Positions 12,181 to 23,421 of a stretch of DNA of 64,000 bases are shown here, piece by piece. The DNA is from Annona cherimola (taxonomy: Eukaryota > Streptophyta > Magnoliopsida > Magnoliales > Annonaceae). The notes under the pieces were generated by a model. That model did not search any database, was not told the origin of the DNA, and was given only the letters and a program-made list of their open reading frames with translations. Every line of letters begins with the position of its first letter. The stretch's first letter is position 1. The stretch covers positions 48,897,452 to 48,961,451 of the forward strand of contig CM059972.1 of assembly GCA_030490835.1 (NCBI GenBank), given 5' to 3'. The position numbers and the translations under genes were made by a program.

Positions 12181-15100
12181 TGTGAAACCCCAACCTAAGT
12201 AGGATTCAATGTATGCATTGAACATTTACATGTGATTTATATGTGAATTTATTAAACTTTGAATGATTTTGTGATTTTGCTAAATTATGGCAATTAGGGC
12301 TAAGGATTAGCAATAATGATTCAAGTAATCATTATGAGTTGATATGGGACAATGGGATTAAAGTAAATTATTGGTGATTGAAATACAACAATATATCATG
12401 GATAATTATTTTAAATTATTTGATATGAATTATGAGAATTTAAAGGATAATTATCAAGTTTAGTGAAAAAATACTAGAAAATTCATAACTCAACGCCTGT
12501 AAGGCGGATTCAAGTGAAATTTGAAAAGGAAGTTGATGATAATGGGCTTGATCTTATGGGATTACTGGGTTAAGAAAATCCTTGACGAAATTAGGGTGAT
12601 GATTAATTGATCATAGTTTAACTTCAACCGTTAACTTTGAACGACTATAACTTGAGCTAGGAAAATTGGATTGAGATGAAATTTGAAACGGTTGAATGAA
12701 ATTATGAGATTAATATTTTGAAAGGTTTATATTAAGCAAATTATTTTGGAAAAATACCTGAATTGGAAAAGGTGCATATAGTTGACTTTTACACCTTAAG
12801 AGTACCATGCATTTAAGGCAAAAGGTGAATGGATTAAATGCAATTTTTAATGACTCAAATATGTGTCAAATGTAGGTGCAATTCGGGGTATTTTATGCAT
12901 TAATATTTTTGGAAATTCTTTGGATATTTTGCTGGAATTAATGAGCTAAGGAAAGAGCTCAAACTAGCATAGCAAGTGTGGCATGCATACAATGTCCAAA
13001 CCAGCCCCAATTTGGATATTTTTGCATTTTTTATATATGATATTTATGAACCTATGTAGCTAGAATGTAGGGGTGTGTAAATGAGCATTTATTCATGTGG
13101 AAAAATCCCTGCAAAAATCGTTAATGCAGCTGCTCATTGAAGGATGCAAAAGTGGACAGCATGGTGTCATGCATATGGACGTGCAAACTGGTTGCTGCTG
13201 CAATTTTTATTGATTTTTTATGCCACATTAATGGTTAAAATAAATGTTAATTAAGTGTATAATTTACCCTTAAATTAAGGTTATTAAAAAATAGAAAAAA
13301 ATCTGGAAAACAGGCAGCAAGGTGGACGTGTGTAAGTGGACAGCAAGTGATGCTTATCTTGAGCTGATTTTCACCATATGGTAAAAATATTTTACATGGC
13401 TGTAAATTACACAACACATTAAGGGATAAATATTCATTAAATAACTGTGGAAAACCAGCTCCAAGTGTGGTCCACAAGCTGGAGCAATCCAGCCCTATAA
13501 AAGGGGTGAACGGCCAAGCGAGAGGAGGTGTTTGGAAAAAAATTTCTAAGTGCCAAAACCCATTCTCCACACCACAGCAACTCACATCCAAGCTTAGGCC
13601 AGCAAGGAGGAAGAAAAAGGGAGGAAAAAAGAAGGAGAAAGAAAGGGAAAAAGGAGGAGAAATTAAGCACAAGTGATTAGGGTTTGAGCTTCATCAAACA
13701 AGGAAGTGTATTGGATGAGTTGAGCTTTTGATTTTAAGTTTTAAACTCCAAATTTTTGGATATAAATTCGATGCATAAAGATTCCTTAAATGGTGATTCA
13801 ATATTCCCTTTGATCAAATATTGAATGAGTATTAAGTTATATGAATGGGTTTCCATGATTTATCCGGTTGAAATGGAGTTTAGCATGGACTATGAGTTGA
13901 AAACTCAACTTGATAAATCCTAAATGCAAGTGATAAGTTTCTGAATTGGATTAGTGTCATGTTTAGGCTATGAATCATGATTTATTGAAAAGTATATGTT
14001 GATTTAAGCCCAATATATGAATTTTAGAAAGAAGGGAATTCAAAGTGATGCATATGACCCGATTTTTCCATTTTTATGCTAAAAATGGTATGGAAATTAG
14101 ATTAAAAGATTTGTGGAATTTATGTAGGGTAAAATACCCTAGGGTTAGGGTACTATGGATTCCCAAAAGGATTTGGGAGGATAAGCCCCAAATCTGACTT
14201 TATGAATTTTATGAAAAGATGTCCAAATGGGGTGAAAACGGTACCCGAAATAGGGAAGTAAGTTGCTGTTTTGAGAGGAGTTAATTTATGGATGTTAAAT
14301 ATGTGTTAATACCCTAGATTTGGGGTTAGGAAAATTTGGATTAATTGTTGAAAATTCGGAATTATAAAACTGTTTAGGGTTGAGTATCAAAAGACACGTT
14401 GAACGTGTAAAAACGAGTTCCAAAGTTGCTGTTTTGGAATTCTATGATTAGTGGATTAAAATTCCATAAAAATACCCTAAATAAAGTGGTAATTAAGGAT
14501 GATTATCATGCTGAAATGTGGACAAAGTTTCTGACTTGGAAAATTTTATGAAATGCATCTTATATGCGTTGTTAAATGGGTATATGTGAATGGATGAACA
14601 GGCATAAATGATAAATGACATATGTAATTTGATTATGTACAAAAATGCATGAAAATATGATAAATTTCATGACTATATGGCTATTTAGATGCATGATGTT
14701 AATTTTAAATTTTGGGATTAATTAATGAGGTTAAGGCAACAACGTGTGCTTAAAATGAGCATCGATGTGTAAAATTTTTGGGAAATAAGTGAAAAATGGC
14801 ATAAGGAAGGTAATGAGCCATTAAATGATGATTATTGAATGATTATTAAGTGATTGAATGATTACCCTACTTATGGGATTTAATATGATGTGTAATAGCC
14901 AATGTAATGCACAAGTATGTGCTATATGTGCAATTCGACTTGAAAAGTTAAATGGATCATGTATGTTAATGAAAATGGGTTGAAAAACTAAGTTGAATGC
15001 AAGCAAAAGAAATATACGAATGTTATATCATTCTCATGTAGGCAAGGGCAAAGAAAGGCGGATTCAGAAAGCTAATGTGAGACAGATAAGCAAGCGAACT

Positions 15101-16138
15101 TTCTAAAATGATGCTTTTTTCATTTTCATTACAAGGTATTTAAGGATGGTCATTCCTTTATCTCAATGTGTTATGAAGTATTACTTCAATTATGATAATG
15201 AATTACTTATTGTTTCGCAATTATTCATGAAAAGTGATAATGTATGGATTTGAAATGATGTTTCGTTGAAATAATGTTTAAAAAGGGATGGTGCAAAGAA
15301 TTTTCTTTATGAGAATGACAAGTTCCATGCGTAAGAGGTATATAATGTCGGGGTAACTAAAAGACATGCATGGAATGGAAATCAAGTAGGCTAGTCGAGG
15401 TAGTAAGTGGACAAGGAGTCCCCCTTGACGTTGCCAAGTCGGAAGGTCCGGCGCTAAGGATGGAAAGGATCATGTCATGAAAAAATGTTCTCCGTGCTAG
15501 CGTACCCTCACATGAAGGATAATGTCATGATGCATTTGCACATCCAATTATGTATGAAAAGTTTATAAAAGTTTTATAAAAAGATTTCTGATCCGTAGGT
15601 AGTTGATCACTTGATAAGTATCTCTACTGAAAGGAGAAAAATGCTTTTACATAAATATGCCTTCAAAATGTATTGCCTGAAAAATATATCGCTTGCTTAT
15701 TGAGTTTCGACTTACGTTTTCATTTTCTAAACCCGTAGACAGGTGAAAGAAGAGACCTGACAAAGGAGCAAGAGCTGACCATTGATGAAATAGAAAAACA
15801 GTATAAGTTTCATGTTTGAGAAAAACTTATGTTAGATGGTTGTAAAGTAATTTGATGTTTTATATTGACATCTATGGATGATATATGCAGTGACATCTGA
15901 TTTATGAGATGATTCGAAATATATTATAAAAATCATGTCTAGTTATGACATTATTGGATGGAAATGAACTAAATATGCATGAGATGGAAAAATAGAAGGA
16001 AATAAATACCTAAGAAAACGTATTTAATTGGATAAATATCCAATAGAACCCGCCGTGTGACAGGGCAACAATCCTGATCACGTTTACCAGTTGATACATC
16101 TCGAGGTAAGGTTGTGAATCTCGAGCTGGGGCGCCACA
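12181..16138 (+). repeat. Gypsy solo LTR, family G1 (3958 bp), GTTAT target duplication
   Basis: Begins TGTGAAACCCCAACC and ends TGGGGCGCCACA. GTTAT at 12176-12180 is repeated at 16139-16143, and joining the flanks restores the G2 LTR, so this is a complete solo LTR inserted in 10929-18226. It aligns along its length with 707-4691, including AAAAGACACGTTGAACGTGT (2932 and 14389), the TATA region and the terminal block. Confidence 0.95.
13496..13503 (+). promoter_or_regulatory. TATA box of the G1 solo LTR
   Basis: CCAGCCCTATAAAAGGGG, homologous to the TATA at 2041 of the other G1 copy. A purine-rich leader (GGAGGAAGAAAAAGGGAGG) follows at 13606-13660. Confidence 0.7.
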
Positions 16139-18283
16139 GTTATTAAATGTCAAATGAATTAGGAGATTCAAATCAAGCATTCAAGAAAGGATATGTATGA
16201 TTTTGAGGATGTATTATATAAATTATTTCAATGTTTAAATTATGCCAAACCAAGCATGTTTAACGGACCATAGTAGGGTGAAACTATGGATTGGCAACTT
16301 GATACAATTTCCATTCATTTAAGGTGGGAATGATACACGACTTAAACAATAAGGTATATGGGTAATTATATGGGTAAAATACCCCACTTGTGGAGTAATA
16401 TGAGATGTCCAAATGGATTGATTTAAAAAATTTTAAATCTATTTTATATGATATATATGATGGGGACGTCCAATGTGGAAAATTCATGAGGGAAAAGTTG
16501 CTGTTTTTAGTAATTTAATTGAGGGGTTTTAGTTTCATGATTATACCCTAATTAATGTGCAAATAATTGTTTAAACAAAGCCAAAATGGAGAGGAAAATT
16601 CTGTTTCATGTTAGCTTGTTTAACACATGATGTATGTGTGATTAAAAGAGTGCACGTAAAGGGTATGGATGGTAAGAATGGGAAATGATCATTATATTAC
16701 ATGTACACTTAGTTAATGTGCGAAAATGAGAAGGAAATATGAGAAAAGATAGGGATGTTTTAAGAAAATTATTTTAATCTCAAAATTTTGAAATTGAAAT
16801 TAGTACCCCCTAACTCATAAATAGATGCCTTGAATTAGCACCAATGTGAAAATGCAAATTATGGGTGCTAAATGATAAATGGGAGATGTTAAACTTCCAT
16901 ATGCCGAGTCAAACTTAATGGTTATAATGAGCTTGGAAAACTTACCCTAAATAAGGGTATTAAAATGGAAAGAATGGTCAAAATGGAATCATAAGTTACA
17001 CCAATATCTGTGTTGGAAAAGTTGACACCCAACTTGAAAGACAAGTGGGTTAATTTAATTTGATGTGAATGCATGAAGGGAAAACCTTAAGATGTGCAAG
17101 CATATGAAATTCTATGTATATGAATGAAATATTATTTTCATATATCTAGGCAAAGGCAAAGAAAAAGTGAAGGAAAGAGACTAAAGTGATTACATGTAAG
17201 CAAGTAAAACTTTGAAAACTTGCTTTCTTGAAATGTTGATAATATGTTGCAAATTGATAATTAAATATTTTTGAAATTATTTAAGGATGATCATTCCTAT
17301 AATTCTTACAAATTGACTTGAATATTGCTTTATTAAAGTTGTGTTGAGAAATTATTGTTCAAATGGTTATCATGAAAATCATACTAGCATGTCTATGATC
17401 ATTGTGCATAAGGAACTAGGTCCACTTTAGAGGTGTAAGCGGACCGGTGGTCCCCCTCTTGTGTGACCAAGTCACTAACATAGGCCAAAGGCCAGCAGCG
17501 TCCTCCCTGAGATGGGAGCAGGATGATACGATGGTCGCCTAGTTAGCGTACCATTATTTTGATGTTCATATTATGTTGATAATAATGCATTTGCATTATT
17601 CATGAAATACCCATGTTGGGTATGATGTCGGCTATTTCAAAAGATTATTATAAATGAACACTTTGCTTGAAAATTATGAAGCTTGCTTACTGAGTTAATA
17701 CTCACGATTTGTTTTCCAAACCTAAGACAGGTACAAGAAGGCTACAGAGGATGAGAATAGGTTTAATGAAGAACATGACTCTTGCATTCCTTTGTATGCA
17801 TCAATATAAATGGTGAAGTTCTACGAAAAGGATGTTTGCAAATTTGTTTGCATCTCTATGGAATTAAACATCTTGGATGTGTGATGTGAATTGGGATATG
17901 TAATTATCTTGAAATAAAAAGAAAATTAATAGGTTGTTATATGTATGATTTTAATATGACAAGAATGTTATGAAAATTTATGACATATGATGAAATTGAT
18001 GTGTTGGGAATTGATGATGAATGTATATGTCGGAGTATGTTGATGGCTAAAATGAACATGTTCCCATGAGGTAAACTCCTATGGAGTGAACTGTCCATGT
18101 ATGTTATGATGTGGTTTGAAAAAAAAACCGTCGTGTGACCAAGGCAACAATCCTGCTAACATTTACCAATCAATAAACAATCTCGGATAAGGCTTAGGTT
18201 GTGGTTCCTCAGGTTGGGGAGCCACAGAGGCTGAACTACACAACAAAGAGACCCACACGGTTTGAATCATGTGCAGCTGTGAG

Positions 18284-18305
18284 CCACACGGTTTAAACCG
18301 TGTGG
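18284..18305. repeat. 22-bp perfect palindrome with a degenerate neighbour
   Basis: CCACACGG-TTTAAA-CCGTGTGG is a perfect inverted repeat. A diverged copy of it (CCACACGGTTTGAATCATGTGC) sits 31 bases upstream at 18253. Both lie about 65-100 bases upstream of a TATA box, as expected for a U3 regulatory motif. Confidence 0.8.
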
Positions 18306-18367
18306 ACCCCTGGATGCACAATCTAAGTGCGCAATGTACTCTATGCGCAAGCTGCCTCTTGGAACCC

Positions 18368-18375
18368 TATATAAA
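18368..18375 (+). promoter_or_regulatory. TATA box in the old LTR remnant
   Basis: ACCCTATATAAACACC about 60 bases downstream of the CCACACGG palindrome, followed by a transcribed-leader-like segment. Confidence 0.6.
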
Positions 18376-19450
18376 CACCTTTTAAGAACTTCCTAGGGCA
18401 TCCTAGAATGTGTCTTAACATAGGGTTTGAGGTCCGAGAGTTATAGAAGGCAAGGAGCACAAGGTGAGGAGTGAGACGACTAGTGGTTTGAAGCGATTGA
18501 GATGCCATAGAAGTTTTTGATCGATAAGCTTTCTTTTCTTTATTTCCTTTGGTTTTAATTGCTTCTTCGGAATGTATTCTAAATACAATTTATTTTGGAT
18601 TTTATTTTGGATTTTATTTTGAACATGCTTGGCTAAGCCCTTAATGTAGGGTTAAGGATGTAGCATGTGTACAATGTAGTGACAATTATGGTTATAGTTT
18701 ATTTAAGATGGATATTGGTTATTAATTTAATGTTTTGTGTTCTTAATGCTTGCTTGGTACATGGGCCTGTACTATGGTATGATTCTATATATTAGGCGAT
18801 AGAACCGAAATGTGGAAATCAAATATACGATAATTAAGATATTAAACCTTGGAGTTTACGACCATGAAAATAGGCATGATGACCTTGATGAATTCCATGA
18901 ACTTCCATCAAACTTAATGGATTCTAATTAACTTAATCCCATGAAAATAGGTGTTTAAGAAGATTAGGATACGCTTTATAGGTTTCGAAAGAAAATGTAA
19001 AGATAAATTAGGGATAGTTCTCCTTTAATAACTGATATTTGGATTAAATAAATTATACCACATATCCGTTGAAGTTGTTGCATGGGAAACCCTAATACCC
19101 TAAATACTCTTGTCTTCATTTCTATTCTATACTCTGCACTTCTAATCTTTCTCCCATCTCTCTTATTTGATATTTTCTCCTATTCCAACCTCTTTGATTA
19201 ATCATTAAAGTGTTTTAAAAAAACACCGTAAGTCCCAAATTTCATGTAGGAATGATATTTATATATTGCAATCTACAACTCGTGCACTTGCGGTGAGAAA
19301 ACAAACAATTGTATAGCGGATAGGATTATGAGGTGAGATACCTAACCTCGCCATTGGATTTATGACATTTGTAGGATTGATTTTAGAAGTGACATGGGTA
19401 TGATGCATTGATGCATTCTTGGGCATTAGATTGTGATTCATATAGATTTA

Positions 19451-19719
19451 GGCCATGTTTGTTAACAACTTAAATTTTTCAAGATAAAACTTTTCAATCT
19501 CCATAAATATCTTATTTTTTATGTCTTCACATCTTCCTATATAACTACCTTATTTTATAATCATTTCTATATAACTACCCATACAACTAACTCATCTATT
19601 TTAGCTTTATCTCTTTCTTCCTCATCGTTATCCCTATCATATCATATCGTTTTCTATCAATTAAAAATTTTTACTAAAAACTTTTCATCTAAAAATTTTA
19701 TCACTTCCCAAACATACTA
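19451..19719 (-). mobile_element. MITE-like element (about 270 bp)
   Basis: Ends read GGCCATGTTTGTTAA and, from the other side, TAGTATGTTTGGGAAGTG, giving a rough terminal inverted repeat. The interior has AAAACTTTTC and ATATAACTACC motifs that reappear in the opposite orientation in 20611-20877, so the two are members of one family. A TTA precedes the left end; the right end has CTA, so the target duplication is not proven. Tourist-like termini; superfamily uncertain. Confidence 0.55.
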
Positions 19720-20610
19720 TTTGTTTAAGTGTTCGATTTATGTTTATATGCTTTACTCACTGAGTTTCACCTCCCATATTATCATTTTTTTAAGATAACA
19801 GACATGCAGGCAGAGACCAACATGGGATTGTTGTACTAAATGAAGTTAGGACCTAATGAATGCAGACTTAGAATTATTTAATTTAACTTTTTACAGTGCT
19901 TAGTATAGACGTGAAGTATGTATTTAATGGATTTAATCGTTTCGATCTAGTTTAATTTAAGTTCAGTGAGACACTTGGTTTATGATGACTTAATATATTG
20001 TATATTACACTTGTGTATATTCTTTTATCATCATCGATCCTGTAGTTTAGTAGCGACCACTGACTTTGTTGGCCAAGCATTAGAACACTCTCATGCAAAG
20101 TAGGGAGACAATGCGACCATTTAAACTGTGGTCGTCGACCAAAGAGGCAAGACTGGGTAACACCCATGTGGCTATAATGACTTCATACTAAAATTAAGTA
20201 ACTAACATTTAAATAATAAGTACATGTCACGATCCATCTTATAACAATTTAAAAGGTCAAGTTCATTATGCAATATATTCAAACTACAAGATTAATTTAC
20301 AAGTAAGCAACATTGCAGGATTTATTCCAAAAAAAAAAAGACTTTTGAGTTGACAAATCATTCGTGGAACCCTTCGAACATTTACACACAATAGATACGT
20401 CAAGTCAAATCTAGACTTTCCACGCAAGGTAAGAGGAGGCAAGCATAGCACTGATGATGCACAAGGGGCAAAAGGTGTAATAATGTAATATTGGATTATA
20501 AAAGTTACGTGCAATGCATTCATCTTTTCAATGTCAAGAACCACATATTCTATTATTAATTATGTGACATGATAACTTGTGCGTATATATAGTTCATGAC
20601 TTTCAATTAA

Positions 20611-20877
20611 GAGCGCCTTTGGAAAGTGATAAAACTTTGAATGAAAAGTTTTTAAAATATGAGAAAATAATGTGAAATGGTAGGGGTAATGATGATGAAT
20701 AAAAAGAATAAAATTATAATAAATAGCTTAGATATATGAGTAGTTATGTAGAAATAATTGAAAAGTAGACTAGTTATATATAAAGAAGTATATAAATAAT
20801 TAAAAATAAGATAGTTGTTGATAGTAGTGAATAATTTTTCGTTGAAAAGTTTTAGTTTGAAAAAACAAACACCCCTC
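20611..20877 (+). mobile_element. MITE-like element, opposite orientation to 19451-19719
   Basis: Begins GAGCGCCTTTGGAAAGTG and ends AAACAAACACCCCTC. Internal GAAAAGTTTT, TAGTTATATATAAAG and ATAATTAAAAATAAG correspond to the reverse complement of the element at 19451. No coding capacity. It would need a transposase in trans. Confidence 0.55.
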
Positions 20878-20880
20878 AAA

Positions 20881-21294
20881 GGGAAAAAAAAATTCCAAAA
20901 CAGGTGCGATAACTAATAAAGATTCTATTGCGTATTTGCATGTGATAAAAATCCCAAAATGTGTCCTAAGTTTCAAGTTGTAACTATTTTCTAGTCAAAA
21001 ACTATCTTGAAATGGTCATTGATAAATCTCAAAATTTTCATTTAATTTCATATAAAATTCACACTATTAAATATTAAAGTATTAATTAAATACATGTTTC
21101 AAGTGAAATTTCGTGAAATTTATATTTTTCATAAAATCTTTAATTTTGCTATAAAACGGGTCATTTTGCAATATTCTTGAAAATATAAAATTATGACTCA
21201 ATCCCCTAGAAAATTTTAACGTTGAAATGAGTATTAACTTATTAATATAATTTGGGCAAATTTATAAAATTATTTAATTGGAAAATCATACATA
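20881..21294. other. AT-rich spacer, nothing recognised
   Basis: Very AT-rich non-coding sequence between the MITE and the next LTR. I see no ORF, promoter or repeat boundary in it. Confidence 0.5.
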
Positions 21295-22962
21295 TATATA
21301 ACTATAATTATATTTTAAAATATGGGGAACAAATTAGATTGTTATATTTAGATAAAATAAATTAAAGGATAACGTAAATTAAATTAAGATGATATATGAT
21401 ATTATTGAAATTATTTATCAAAGAATTAATATTTAAATTCCTAGTTAAATGCACTGTAGGAACAATGAGCAATCATACACTGCTGGAGCACCACCATCTT
21501 CCCCAAATGCCCGCTCCCTCTTCCGGCGACCAAGGCACCCCATTGGCAGCAGCTATGCCATTAATCAGCAGCGACATGCCTCTATTCCAGCCACCATCTC
21601 CAACCATTAAGATTTTCCAATTGCAATCGACAACCACCACCAGCTTCCTTATTTCCGGCAACCCTGTCCGGCCAAATCCAAGTAAGCGGCCATGGAAATC
21701 AGATGCAGCAAACCCACCAAGCTGATCTTGTTTGCAACCGAAGAAGAGCTGGACAAAATTTGACCCGGATAATCAATCATGGCTACCAAACCTCCACCCT
21801 CACCCTCTCTCCCTAATTCAAGTAACAGGGCAGCCATAAAAATCTTCACCCAAGATGTCCATTTAAGCCCCTCAAACACCCATCAATAGCCACCGCCTCT
21901 TCTCTGCTTCACCACCGGTAGCCACGATTCAGTCATCCAACCGGCTATCCATGATCAAATCAAGCAAGACAATATCAATTTCGTCTGCAACCCACCATGA
22001 TTTAGCCGAACTTAAGTCGTTCGGCAGAACCAGGCGGCAACCTCTGCTCTAAGCTCTGTTGATTCATGAATCCAAAAATTTCAACATACCCATCGCCTCC
22101 ACTAAAATCAATCGAAACCCATCTGTGCAATTTTTTCAGTCGCCCAACCTCCATGAAAGCATCCTCCTGCGAAAACCCTTTCAGCAGCTGCTACCCAAGC
22201 CCAAATCAAGCTTCCAACCTTGCAATTTCGAATGCCAAGTTGCGGCACTCCAAATCTACAGCCATTAAACACCATCGCTATGTCCAACCCATTGCACCCA
22301 AGCTCAATTTTGTCTTCGGCCAAGCGAATCGCCCAAATCCCTTCCTTCTTCAACACCGATTTCAACCATGGTCCATCGAAATCGACAGCAAACTGGCATC
22401 TATTCCATTCATCATCGATAGGCAGCCAAACCTTTTGATTCCATCGGACAACGCATTTTTCTAGCACCTCCTCAACAAACCAAAATCGCACCACTCCCAA
22501 CTTGAATCAGCATCGTCTCCAATGCTTCTTAAACTACCAGAATGCAGCCACACCTGAAACGATCAGCCGCACCAAGCTTCTGGTCTTCTCTCTGATTGTA
22601 GAACGCACCAAACCGGTGTCTGCATCAGTAGCTCCAGCTCGATTCTTAACCCGATGACCACAGAATCCTTCTCGTTTCCCCGTTCCAAACTCAGAATGGT
22701 CATGGCTGCCATTCATCTCAACAACAATCTAGCCAATGTCCTAGCCAAGCACCGCCCCTCCAATCGAGCAACCCATGAACCCAAAACCAGCGATTTGCAT
22801 ACCAGCGTGCCCCTGCATCTTTCGCCCCTGCATCTTTCTTACACCCGATTCACCGTTATTCTACACTATCACCCGCATAGCGGTAGCTTTAATGTGTTTC
22901 AGTTATTTTAATTAAAATTGATGATCATAGTGCTTTTAACAACAAGCACTTGGTGCGCATCA
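21295..22962 (+). repeat. 5' LTR of a non-autonomous, Asp-primed LTR element
   Basis: Aligns over its whole length with 25196-26510 plus 38497-38829. The right end is TTGGTGCGCATCA directly before the primer site. The left end aligns TATATAACTATAATT to TGGATAACTATAATT in the partner, so the TG terminus seems mutated here. About 1.67 kb. Its first 170 bases are AT-rich and the rest is C-rich with many CCA/CCACC runs. Short ORFs inside are not conserved as genes between the two copies. Confidence 0.85.
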
Positions 22963-22965
22963 AAT

Positions 22966-22985
22966 TTTTGGCGTTATCGGGGAGG
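22966..22985 (+). promoter_or_regulatory. Primer-binding site, tRNA-Asp-like (decayed)
   Basis: TTTTTGGCGTTATCGGGGA follows the LTR by a few bases. It resembles TGGCGCCGTTGCCGGGGA, the Asp-tRNA complementary site known from Athila and Tat retrotransposons, with a three-base loss and one substitution. This decides the element's orientation. Confidence 0.75.
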
Positions 22986-23421
22986 CATATTAAGGTTTGA
23001 ATGTTTTATTAGTTGCTTTAAATTTCCTTTACTTGTTTTCAATAGTGTAATCTTTACTGCTTTATTTAACTGCTTTCTTTATTTACTGCGCTTGAACTTT
23101 AGATTACCAATTTCGATCATTTCCCAATTTTAATTAGTGACCATTTATTGAGTAGACTTTTGGTCTAATTAAAATTCTATTTGACAACTGGAGTCTAGGC
23201 TAGAGATTTAAAGGCAAATGCCTAAGTGGATCAGTGGTTATTTAATTAGGGCCTTATGAATACAAGGAGAGCCTCCCACAATCCCACCTCTTACCTAGTT
23301 GTCCAAAAGAAGTGTTATAGAATTTAATCGCACCTTAGTGATTCTCAGTAAATGAAGTACTAATTAAATTTTTTTTTAAAATTAATTAAAATAAAAAATT
23401 AACAAATTTAAAATTTAAAGA

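Larger units (their letters stand above)
10929..18226 (+). repeat. Gypsy-type solo LTR, family G2, interrupted by a G1 solo LTR (parts 10929-12180 and 16144-18226)
   Basis: Starts TGTGATACCTAGG and ends GGGGAGCCACA. Flanks are GAGGA (10924-10928) and GAGGC (18227-18231), a target duplication with one mismatch. Without the insert the LTR is about 3.3 kb. It shares with family G1 the block at about 17430-17560 (GTGTGACCAAGTCACTAAC) and the terminal block near 18130-18200, but the rest is clearly diverged. A TATA-like ATATATATAA is at 11751, followed by a purine-rich leader at 11900-12040. No internal region remains. Confidence 0.8.
18227..20610. other. Old LTR-like remnant (gypsy type), non-coding
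   Basis: Has a TATA box (18368) followed by a leader, and at 19750-19820 TTTACTCACTGAGTTTCACC plus GATAACAGACATGCAGGCAG. The latter corresponds to the TTATTGAGTTTCAACTCATG...GACAAGTGAAAG segment near the 3' end of G1 LTRs. It may be the far side of the remnant ending at 10928, because the G2 LTR separates the two. Termini not identified. Confidence 0.45.

Noticed and set aside
13247..13672. 141-codon minus-strand reading frame.
   Set aside because: It is the complement of the purine-rich leader of the G1 LTR (poly Phe/Ser/Pro/Leu), a common chance frame.
19451..20877. Reading the two MITEs as one larger inverted-repeat transposon.
   Set aside because: They are in opposite orientation and could be its arms, but each has its own pair of termini and the DNA between them is LTR-like remnant without transposase.
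22059..22716. Several overlapping reading frames up to 132 codons on both strands.
   Set aside because: They lie within the LTR of the Asp-primed element; C-rich composition removes stops by chance, and the frames are not preserved in the partner LTR beyond shared ancestry.
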